From the NCBI GenBank assembly GCA_910586025.1, contig CAJUIO010000113.1:1-10630 (forward strand): 10,630 nt of DNA, in the 5' to 3' direction. The DNA is from an uncultured Lachnospiraceae bacterium (GTDB taxonomy: Bacteria; Bacillota; Clostridia; Lachnospirales; Lachnospiraceae). The notes under the pieces are model-generated. The model saw only the letters and a list, made by a program, of their open reading frames with translations. It ran no database searches and was not told the origin of the DNA. Every line of letters begins with the position of its first letter. The stretch's first letter is position 1. Below are positions 4,486 through 10,630 of this stretch, piece by piece. The position numbers and the translations under genes are program-made.

Positions 4486-5493
4486 ATGAGAAATAAGAAA
4501 TCCTTCCGGTCCTGCGGGATAGGCGGTCAGGCGGTTCTGGAAGGCGTGATGATGAAAAACAAGGACGACTATGCCGTTGCGGTCCGTAAGCCGGACGGCG
4601 AGATAGAGGTGGATGTGGAGGTATACCGCGGTGCCATGCACGGGAGCCGGCTGCGTAAGACTCCCTTTGTCAGGGGCGTTTTTAATTTCGTGGATTCCAT
4701 GGTTCTTGGGATGAAGATTATCAATTATTCCGCTTCCTTTTACGAGGATGAGGAGGCAAAGGAGACGAAGCTTGACAGGGCGCTTGACAAGGTATCGGGA
4801 GGCCGGGCGGAAAGCCTTCTGATGGGAATCACCACGGTGATTTCTATTGCCCTTGCCATAGGGATTTTTATTCTGCTGCCCTATTTTCTCTCTTCTTTCC
4901 TTGTGCAGTATGTGAGAAACAGCTCTCTGCTCACTATTATCGAAGGGGGGATCCGGATTCTGATCTTCCTGATCTATGTGGTGGGAATCAGTCTGATGAA
5001 GGATATACACAGACTGTACCAGTATCATGGCGCAGAGCACAAATGTATCAACTGCATTGAAAAGGGGAGGCCTCTGACGGTTCACAATGTAATGCGCAGT
5101 TCTCGCATCCACAGACGCTGCGGAACCAGCTTTATGGTGTTTGTCATATTTGTCAGTATTATACTGTTCTTTTTTATCCGGGTGGAAAATCCGGTTTACA
5201 GGATTTTGCTGCGGATTGCGCTGATTCCGGTAATTGCCGGAGTTTCCTATGAGATCATCAGGCTTGCGGGAAACAGCGACAATTTTATATTGAAGATTAT
5301 TTCCGCACCGGGCATGCTTTTGCAGAGGCTGACCACAAAAGAGCCTGACGAGAGTATGGCGGAGGTTGCCATTAAGTCAGTGGAGGCTGTCTTTGACTGG
5401 AAAGGATATCTGAGGGAAACCTTTGGATATGAGGTGGACGAGTCCTGGATGAGGGACGGCGGAGAAGAAGAGACGGACGAGGAGCCCGTGTAA
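4486..5493 (+). CDS. DUF1385 (YqhQ-like) membrane protein, predicted metal-dependent
   Basis: This 335-residue membrane protein belongs to the DUF1385 family (COG3872, B. subtilis YqhQ), whose function is not established. The N-terminal GGQAVLEGVMM (13-23) and C-terminal APGMLLQRLTTKEPDESMAEVAI (274-296) signatures are conserved. The central motif YHGAEHKCINCIE (180-192), with His181, Glu184, His185, Cys187 and Cys190, and HRRCGTSF (209-216), look like metal ligands. Four hydrophobic segments lie near 112-142, 150-172, 214-233 and 238-260. The tail is very acidic. ATG 4486 is chosen because AGAGAGGGA ends six bases upstream; ATG 4480 is too close to it, and the in-frame ATG at 4390 lies inside the rpmE terminator. 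prmC follows after 11 bases. The gene is usually next to prmC and prfA in Clostridia, which hints at a link to translation, but this is association only. Confidence 0.92.
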   Translation: MRNKKSFRSCGIGGQAVLEGVMMKNKDDYAVAVRKPDGEIEVDVEVYRGAMHGSRLRKTPFVRGVFNFVDSMVLGMKIINYSASFYEDEEAKETKLDRALDKVSGGRAESLLMGITTVISIALAIGIFILLPYFLSSFLVQYVRNSSLLTIIEGGIRILIFLIYVVGISLMKDIHRLYQYHGAEHKCINCIEKGRPLTVHNVMRSSRIHRRCGTSFMVFVIFVSIILFFFIRVENPVYRILLRIALIPVIAGVSYEIIRLAGNSDNFILKIISAPGMLLQRLTTKEPDESMAEVAIKSVEAVFDWKGYLRETFGYEVDESWMRDGGEEETDEEPV

Positions 5494-5504
5494 ACGGAGG
5501 CGTA

Positions 5505-6338
5505 ATGGAGTATCGGGAATTATATGAATGGGGAGTCTGCCGGCTCCGGGAGGCGGGAATTGAAGAGGCATCCCTGGATGCGAGACTTTTACTTGAGGAG
5601 GTCTGCGGCACTGACAGGAACTATTTGCTGGTCCACGGCGAAGAAACGGTGTCCGGGGAAAAGAAGGACGGCTATGCGGACATGATTTCCCGGCGCGGGC
5701 TTCATATACCGCTGCAGCAGATTGTGGGATATCAGGAGTTTATGGGGCTCAAATTTGCGGTTACGCCGGACGTGCTCATTCCAAGACAGGATACGGAGAT
5801 TCTGGTGGAGGAAGCGATGCGCTTTCTGCATGACGGGATGAGGATTCTTGACATGTGTACGGGAAGCGGGTGTATTCTGCTTAGTCTCCTTAAGTATTCC
5901 AATGACTGTGTGGGAACTGGCTGTGATATTTCGGAAAAGGCGCTTCAGACGGCCAGACAAAATGCGGCTTCTCTCAATATAGAGGCTTCATTTGTGCAGG
6001 GAGATCTGTTTGAGAATATTCATGACAGGTATGATTTTATCGTGTCGAATCCTCCCTACATTCCCACGGACGTGATTCCGGGTCTGATGGAGGAGGTAAA
6101 AGATCATGAGCCCGTAGAAGCACTTGACGGCGGGGAAGACGGTCTTGCTTTTTACAGAAGAATTCTTGACTGCGCCGGAGAATATCTGTATCCGGGCGGT
6201 ATGCTTTTTTTTGAGATTGGATGTGAGCAGGCCGGGGATGTGGTGCGTCTTATGGAGAAAGCCGGCTTTGAGGAAGTGACGGTCTGCAGGGACTTTGCCG
6301 GGCTTGACAGAGTGGTATACGCAAGGCGCTGCGGTTGA
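5505..6338 (+). CDS. prmC: Peptide chain release factor N5-glutamine methyltransferase PrmC
   Basis: This cytoplasmic enzyme uses S-adenosylmethionine to methylate the Gln of the GGQ motif in release factors, which is needed for efficient peptide release. Residues 1-75 are the helical substrate-binding domain (SLDARLLLEEV). The linker has the conserved IPRQDTEILVEE (92-103). The Rossmann-type methyltransferase domain has the cofactor loop DMCTGSGCI (116-124), acidic strand GCDIS (139-143) and catalytic NPPY (182-185), the amide-methyltransferase hallmark. The family motif HEPVEALDGGEDGL (201-214) is intact. At 277 residues it is full length. GGAGG lies four to five bases upstream of the ATG at 5505. 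It follows the DUF1385 gene by 11 bases and is followed after 28 bases by prfA, its substrate. Confidence 0.97.
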   Translation: MEYRELYEWGVCRLREAGIEEASLDARLLLEEVCGTDRNYLLVHGEETVSGEKKDGYADMISRRGLHIPLQQIVGYQEFMGLKFAVTPDVLIPRQDTEILVEEAMRFLHDGMRILDMCTGSGCILLSLLKYSNDCVGTGCDISEKALQTARQNAASLNIEASFVQGDLFENIHDRYDFIVSNPPYIPTDVIPGLMEEVKDHEPVEALDGGEDGLAFYRRILDCAGEYLYPGGMLFFEIGCEQAGDVVRLMEKAGFEEVTVCRDFAGLDRVVYARRCG

Positions 6339-6366
6339 TAATGATGAGAAAGGCATGGGTATAAAA

Positions 6367-7443
6367 ATGTTTGACAGACTGGAAGATATATTAATTCGTT
6401 TTGAGGAGATCATGGGAGAGCTGAACGAGCCCACGGTGACGGGAAACCAGGAGCGTTTCAGAGCTCTTATGAAGGAACAGAGCAGCCTTACGCCTCTGGT
6501 GGAGGCGTATAAGGAATACAAGAAATGCAGGCAGGATGCGGAGGATTCTCTTGCCATGCTGGAGACGGAATCCGATGAAGATATGAAGGATATGCTGAAG
6601 GAGGAGCTGAATGCGGCCAAAAAGCGTATCGAGGAGCTGGAGACGGAGCTGAAGATCCTCCTTCTTCCCAAGGATCCCAATGATGAAAAGAACGTGATCG
6701 TGGAGATCCGGGCAGGTGCCGGCGGTGACGAGGCGGCTTTGTTTGCGGCTGAGATGTATCGCCTGTATGTACACTATGCGGAGGGACAGCGCTGGAAGGT
6801 GGAAACCATGAATGTGGATGAAATCGGAATCGGCGGCATGAAGGAGGTCAATTTCATGATTACCGGCCAGGGCGCTTATTCCAGGCTGAAATACGAGAGC
6901 GGCGTGCACCGGGTTCAGAGAGTGCCGGAGACAGAATCCGGCGGGCGTATCCACACCTCCACTATAAGCGTGGCGGTGATGCCTGAGGCGGATGATGATA
7001 TTGATATTGTTATAGAAGATAAAGACATACGAATTGACGTGATGAGGGCTTCCGGAAACGGGGGCCAGTGCGTGAACACCACGGACTCCGCTGTCCGTCT
7101 GACCCATTTTCCCACGGGAATCGTGGTATACAGCCAGACGGAGAAATCCCAGCTGCAGAATAAGGCGAAGGCTTTTGCACTGCTTAAGGCAAAGCTCTAT
7201 GACATGGAGCAGCAGCAGAGACATGATGCGGAGGCGGAGCTTCGCAGGAGCCAGATCGGAACCGGCGACCGTTCCGAGAAGATCCGCACCTACAACTTTC
7301 CACAGGGCCGCGTGACCGACCACAGGATCGGGCTTACTCTCTATAAGCTGGACAAGATCATGAACGGGGATATTCAGGAGATCGTGGATGCGTGTGTGGC
7401 TGCGGATCAGGCGGCAAAATTAGCCAAGATGGAAAGAAACTGA
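6367..7443 (+). CDS. prfA: Peptide chain release factor 1 (RF1)
   Basis: RF1 recognises UAA and UAG in the ribosomal A site and triggers peptide release. The 358-residue length is typical. Residues 1-105 are the helical first domain. The stop-recognition tripeptide is Pro187-Glu188-Thr189 (RVPETESGGRIHTS), which is the PxT form of RF1 and not the SPF form of RF2. The catalytic GGQ is at 232-234 in ASGNGGQCVNTTDSAVR, and Gln234 is the PrmC target. The end (DRSEKIRTYNFPQGRVTDHRIG) is standard. The start at 6367 fits the family N-terminus (MFDRLEDI). ATG 6355, in frame four codons earlier, is an alternative. The nearest ribosome binding site, AGAAAGG (6347-6353), is 13 bases from 6367, and an in-frame ATG at 6295 would overlap prmC and is not needed. 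Confidence 0.97.
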   Translation: MFDRLEDILIRFEEIMGELNEPTVTGNQERFRALMKEQSSLTPLVEAYKEYKKCRQDAEDSLAMLETESDEDMKDMLKEELNAAKKRIEELETELKILLLPKDPNDEKNVIVEIRAGAGGDEAALFAAEMYRLYVHYAEGQRWKVETMNVDEIGIGGMKEVNFMITGQGAYSRLKYESGVHRVQRVPETESGGRIHTSTISVAVMPEADDDIDIVIEDKDIRIDVMRASGNGGQCVNTTDSAVRLTHFPTGIVVYSQTEKSQLQNKAKAFALLKAKLYDMEQQQRHDAEAELRRSQIGTGDRSEKIRTYNFPQGRVTDHRIGLTLYKLDKIMNGDIQEIVDACVAADQAAKLAKMERN

Positions 7444-7478
7444 AGAGAGTGTCATGAATGCCGGGAGGGGTATAAAGC

Positions 7479-8561
7479 ATGGAAAGATTAAAAGAAAGAG
7501 TAAAAATCAGGAATCTTTGGACAAAAAACAGAATTGCCGTTCCTCCCATGGTTTGTTTTCACTGGTCGGATGACACCGGCCGCGTGACGGACAAAAATCT
7601 GCGGCATTATGGAGCTATGGCTGCGGGAGGAGCCGGCCTGATTATCGGCGAGGCCACTGCGGTAACCAAACGCGGCAGACTGCATGAAACACAGCTGGGA
7701 TTGTGGGAGGATGCGCAGACGGAAGGCTGGAAGCGTCTGGCGGACGCTGTGCATAGTCATGATGTGCCCTTTTTTGTACAGCTGCTGCACGCCGGCGTGT
7801 CGGGAATCGACAAAAAGGCTGACTGTCCTGACAATTATATCCTCAGGGATTCCAAAGGAGAACGCAGGGCCGTGGGGTGCCGAATGACCGCTGGGCGCAT
7901 TCGGGAGATAACCGATGACTTTATACAGGCGGCCGCACGAGCGCAGCGGGCGGGACTGGACGGAGTTGAACTGCACGGCTGCCACAGTTATCTGATCTGC
8001 CAGTTTTTCAACCGTAATATCAATCGTAGAGAGGATATCTACGGGCAGATCAGGGAAAAATTCGCCCTGGATATTTTACAGGGAATCCGTGAAACCTGCG
8101 GGGAAGATTTCGTGGTCGGAATCAGACTGGGAGCCTTTGAGCCTGACTTGGAGGACGGAATACGCAATGCCCTTTCGCTGGGAGAAAAGGCGGATTTTCT
8201 GGACGTGTCTTATGGCTTTTCCGGAGAAAGCACACCGTATAAGCCTGAGAAATATCCTTTTTCTGAGGCGGTCTACGGAGCGCAGGAAATTAAGAAGCGG
8301 ATGCCGGATATGCCGGTGTTTGGCGTGGATGGCATTACGGATGGACATATGGCGGAGGAAGCGGTTTGTCTTGCGGGCCTGGATCTGATTGATGTGGGGA
8401 GAGGCTTTCTCGTGAATCCCAATTTTGGAAATGACGTACTGGAGGGAAGGGACTGCGGGAGATGTCTGCACTGTCGTCCCGCATGCAGATGGAGCCCTTT
8501 TCTCAATGACGGAACGGTACAGTGTCCGGGAAAAAATCTGTTTCTCGGCAGGCAGAAATGA
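7479..8561 (+). CDS. NADH:flavin oxidoreductase, Old Yellow Enzyme family, single domain
   Basis: This 360-residue TIM-barrel protein should bind FMN and reduce activated double bonds or similar substrates; the true substrate is not evident. Typical features are KNRIAVPPM (16-24), the barrel strand GGAGLIIGEATAV, FFVQLLHAG (98-106), DDFIQAAARAQRAGLDGVELHG (146-167), HSYLICQFFN.NINRREDIYG (169-189), and the phosphate-binding end VFGVDGITDGH/DLIDVGRGFLVNP. The usual HGAHGYLI sequence here reads HGCHSYLI. The C-terminus has CGRCLHCRPAC (Cys326, 329, 332 and 336), resembling the iron-sulfur motif of 2,4-dienoyl-CoA reductase-like members, plus Cys349 in CPGKN. The additional FAD/NAD domains of those larger enzymes are absent. 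GGGAGGGG (7461-7468) precedes the ATG by ten bases. The gene starts 35 bases after prfA with no terminator between, so co-transcription is possible. Confidence 0.9.
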   Translation: MERLKERVKIRNLWTKNRIAVPPMVCFHWSDDTGRVTDKNLRHYGAMAAGGAGLIIGEATAVTKRGRLHETQLGLWEDAQTEGWKRLADAVHSHDVPFFVQLLHAGVSGIDKKADCPDNYILRDSKGERRAVGCRMTAGRIREITDDFIQAAARAQRAGLDGVELHGCHSYLICQFFNRNINRREDIYGQIREKFALDILQGIRETCGEDFVVGIRLGAFEPDLEDGIRNALSLGEKADFLDVSYGFSGESTPYKPEKYPFSEAVYGAQEIKKRMPDMPVFGVDGITDGHMAEEAVCLAGLDLIDVGRGFLVNPNFGNDVLEGRDCGRCLHCRPACRWSPFLNDGTVQCPGKNLFLGRQK

Positions 8562-8610
8562 GAGCCTGCTTTAACCGGATATAAATTTTATGATCTTACA
8601 GGAGGTTTCC

Positions 8611-10281
8611 ATGGAAAAGAAATGGTGGCATGACAAGGTGGCGTATCAGATCTATCCCAAGAGCTTTAAGGACAGCAACGGAGACGGGATCGGGGATCTG
8701 AGAGGCATAATCGAAAAGCTGGACTATTTAAAGGAGCTTGGGGCTGACATTCTGTGGCTGTGTCCCATCTACAAGTCGCCCTTTGTGGATCAGGGCTATG
8801 ATATTTCGGATTATTACAAAATAGACGAGAGCTTTGGCTCCATGGAGGATTTTGACGAGCTCCTTGCGGAAACAAAGAAGAGAGACATGTACGTGATCAT
8901 GGATCTGGTGATCAATCACTGTTCGGACCAGCATGAATGGTTTCAGAAGGCTCTGAAGGATCCGGAGGGGGAGTTCGGAGATTATTTCTATTTCCGAAAG
9001 GGAAAGGACGGCAATCCGCCCAGCAATTACCGCTCCTACTTTGGCGGCAGCGCCTGGGAAAAGGTGGCGGGAAGCGACTACTATTACCTGCATATGTTTG
9101 CAAAGCAGCAGCCGGATCTGAACTGGAATAATGAGAAGCTGATGCGGGAGCTCTATACAATGGTGAACTGGTGGCTGGAAAAGGGACTTGCGGGCTTTCG
9201 GATCGACGCCATCATGAATGTGAAAAAGGATATGGAGTTCAAGGATCTTGAGCCGGACGGAGAGGACGGTCTTGGAGAGGTGTGGCGCATGCTTGAGACG
9301 GTCGACGGCGTGGGAGAGATGCTGGAAGACTTGAAGAGAAACACCTTCGAGAAATACCAGGCCTTTACGGTGGCTGAGGTTTCCACCATGAAAAAGGACG
9401 AGCTTTCCGATTTCATCGGCGACAACGGCCACTTCGGCACCATGTTTGACTTTTCGGCCACTGTCCTTGGAAACGGCGAGCACGGCTGGTATGACAGCAA
9501 GCCCATACAGTTTGATGATTTCCGCAGAGTTCTTTACCGGTCCCAGCTGGCGTGTCAGGATGTGGGATTTCTGGCCAATATCATTGAGAACCATGACAGC
9601 CCCAGAGGCGTGAACCGTTTTCTGCCGGAGTATGCGAGGAATGATGCCGGAATCAAAATGCTGGGTACCGTGAGCGTGCTGCTTCGGGGAATTCCCTTTT
9701 TGTACCAGGGACAGGAGATCGGTATGCAGAACTGCCAGAGGGATTCCATTGAGGAGTATGATGATATCAGTACCATTCAGGAATATCACAAGGCGCTGGA
9801 AGCGGGATTTGAACCAAAGGAGGCTCTTGCGGTCTGCGGGCAGATCAGCAGGGATAATGCCAGAACTCCCATGCAGTGGGACGATGGGGAAAACGCCGGT
9901 TTTACCCGGGGCACGCCCTGGCTCAAAACGAATCCCAATTACCGCAGGATCAATGTGAAGGAGCAGATGGAAAGGGAGGATTCCGTCCTCAATTACTACA
10001 AGCGGCTTCTGGCCCTTCGGAAATCCGATCTGTATCGCGAGGTATTTACATACGGAAGGTTTGCGCCTCTGTTCGAGATGGAGGAAAAAATCTTTGCCTA
10101 TGAGAGGAGACTGGAAAATACAGCCGTCAGAGTGATCGCTAATTTCAGCTGCGTGGAGAAGACGCTGCCTGTGGATTACCTTTCCGGGGATCAGGTTCTC
10201 CTGAACAATCTTGAGGAGATTTGGGTGCAGGAGAGAAGCATTACGCTGCGGCCCTTCCAGGTGGTTGTTGTGAGATCATGA
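8611..10281 (+). CDS. GH13 alpha-glucosidase (oligo-1,6-glucosidase/MalL type)
   Basis: This 556-residue cytoplasmic enzyme cleaves glucose from short alpha-glucosides. There is no signal peptide. The metal-binding loop DSNGDGIGDL is at 21-30. The conserved GH13 regions are DLVINHCSDQHEWF (98-111), QPDLNW (167-172), GFRIDAI (195-201) with nucleophile Asp199, AEV with acid/base Glu256, and ENHDSPR (326-332) with Asp329. DNARTPMQWD (415-424) and a beta-rich C-terminal domain (from about 480) are typical. QPDLN places it in the GH13_31 group. The residue after the nucleophile is Ala200; in this group Val there goes with alpha-1,6 and smaller residues with alpha-1,4 preference, so maltose-type substrates may be favoured. 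CAGGAGG (8599-8605) fixes the start at 8611, not at the in-frame ATG 8590. No transporter or regulator gene is adjacent. Confidence 0.95.
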   Translation: MEKKWWHDKVAYQIYPKSFKDSNGDGIGDLRGIIEKLDYLKELGADILWLCPIYKSPFVDQGYDISDYYKIDESFGSMEDFDELLAETKKRDMYVIMDLVINHCSDQHEWFQKALKDPEGEFGDYFYFRKGKDGNPPSNYRSYFGGSAWEKVAGSDYYYLHMFAKQQPDLNWNNEKLMRELYTMVNWWLEKGLAGFRIDAIMNVKKDMEFKDLEPDGEDGLGEVWRMLETVDGVGEMLEDLKRNTFEKYQAFTVAEVSTMKKDELSDFIGDNGHFGTMFDFSATVLGNGEHGWYDSKPIQFDDFRRVLYRSQLACQDVGFLANIIENHDSPRGVNRFLPEYARNDAGIKMLGTVSVLLRGIPFLYQGQEIGMQNCQRDSIEEYDDISTIQEYHKALEAGFEPKEALAVCGQISRDNARTPMQWDDGENAGFTRGTPWLKTNPNYRRINVKEQMEREDSVLNYYKRLLALRKSDLYREVFTYGRFAPLFEMEEKIFAYERRLENTAVRVIANFSCVEKTLPVDYLSGDQVLLNNLEEIWVQERSITLRPFQVVVVRS

Positions 10282-10328
10282 CATGTCCGGGGAATGTGAC
10301 AGGCTGAAAAGAATATGGGGTAACGAGC

Positions 10329-10630
10329 ATGGCAAGAACAGTCGGAATCGGGAAGCAGGATTTTGAAAAAGTCAGAATTAATGATAATTTCTATGTTGAC
10401 AAGACAGATTTCATACGGCAATGGTGGGAGGCGGATGATGACGTGACACTCATCACCCGCCCCCGGCGGTTTGGCAAGACTCTGAATATGAGCATGGTGG
10501 AAAAATTCTTTTCCATAGAATATTCAGGCCGGGGAGAGCTGTTCTCGGGGCTTCGAATCTGGGATGAGAGGTATCGGAAGATTATGAAGCTTCAGGTTCC
10601 GTCCGGGCGTTATCCAATTATTTGTCCCGG
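10329..10630 (+). CDS. AAA-ATPase-like protein, probably with C-terminal PD-(D/E)XK domain (5' part only)
   Basis: The first 100 codons are present and the frame is open to the end of the window. The N-terminus MARTVGIGKQDFEKVRIND, followed by NFYVDKTDFI, and the phosphate-binding segment TLITRPRRFGKTLNMSMVEKFF (near residues 40-61) are the hallmarks of the AAA-ATPase-like family (PF09820), common in multiple copies in gut Clostridia and Bacteroidetes. Full proteins are usually about 500-600 residues and end in a PD-(D/E)XK nuclease-like domain, which cannot be seen here. The Walker A is the family's variant RPRRFGKT and not the classical GxxxxGK[ST]. The cellular role is not known. A GGGG (10317-10320) eight bases upstream is a weak ribosome binding site. 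The gene starts 47 bases after the glucosidase stop, with no terminator seen. Confidence 0.88.
   Translation, partial: MARTVGIGKQDFEKVRINDNFYVDKTDFIRQWWEADDDVTLITRPRRFGKTLNMSMVEKFFSIEYSGRGELFSGLRIWDERYRKIMKLQVPSGRYPIICP

Noticed and set aside
4405..5112. A 235-codon minus-strand open frame opposite the DUF1385 gene
   Set aside because: It is antisense to a conserved family with intact signatures, and no promoter or ribosome binding site was found.
6295..6366. N-terminal extension of RF1 from ATG 6295
   Set aside because: It would overlap the prmC coding end by 44 bases, and RF1 proteins start with MxDRL, matching ATG 6367.
6391..7323. A 310-codon minus-strand open frame opposite prfA
   Set aside because: It is fully antisense to RF1, has a His/Leu-rich composition typical of shadow translation, and has no start signals.
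8728..9789. A 353-codon minus-strand open frame opposite the alpha-glucosidase
   Set aside because: The plus strand carries all the GH13 catalytic motifs in order. The antisense frame shows no recognisable domain.

Overview
The window looks like chromosome from a Gram-positive anaerobe of the Clostridia, most likely a Lachnospiraceae (Clostridium cluster XIVa) gut-type bacterium. The reasons are the gene order rho - rpmE - DUF1385 - prmC - prfA, strong AGGAGG-type ribosome binding sites, an agr-type peptide signalling locus, and a closing gene of the AAA-ATPase-like/PD-(D/E)XK family that is common in these bacteria. No tRNA, rRNA, CRISPR array or insertion sequence is visible.

Region 1 (1-2042) is an agr-like quorum-sensing locus in an unusual layout. 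A seven-helix GHKL (AgrC-type) sensor kinase runs rightward. AgrB and a 42-residue AgrD run leftward towards it. AgrD starts at GTG, overlaps the end of agrB by 17 bases, and has Ser instead of Cys at the ring-forming position, so the predicted signal is a five-residue lactone (Ser-Gly-Val-Phe-Phe). The two convergent units share one hairpin that can terminate transcription in both directions. The kinase gene is very AT-rich (about 30% GC by eye), against about 45% for agrBD and about 50% or more for the rest, which suggests separate histories.

Region 2 (2043-2565) is about 520 bases without a confident gene. It holds the agrBD upstream region, with a tandem 14-bp repeat that is also an inverted repeat, GTT-centred motifs at 21-bp spacing that resemble LytTR-regulator sites, and small GC-rich hairpins. 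It also holds a probable -10 box and a leader for rho.

Region 3 (2566-7443) is translation and transcription housekeeping: Rho, ribosomal protein L31 with its own promoter and terminator, a DUF1385 membrane protein, the release-factor methyltransferase PrmC, and release factor 1 (PrfA). PrmC methylates the Gln of the PrfA GGQ motif, so enzyme and substrate are adjacent.

Region 4 (7444-10630) has metabolic and accessory genes: a single-domain Old-Yellow-Enzyme-type oxidoreductase with a C-terminal cysteine cluster, a GH13 alpha-glucosidase, and the 5' end of an AAA-ATPase-like gene that leaves the window. No clear terminator lies between the DUF1385 gene and the end, so these may be co-transcribed with prmC-prfA.
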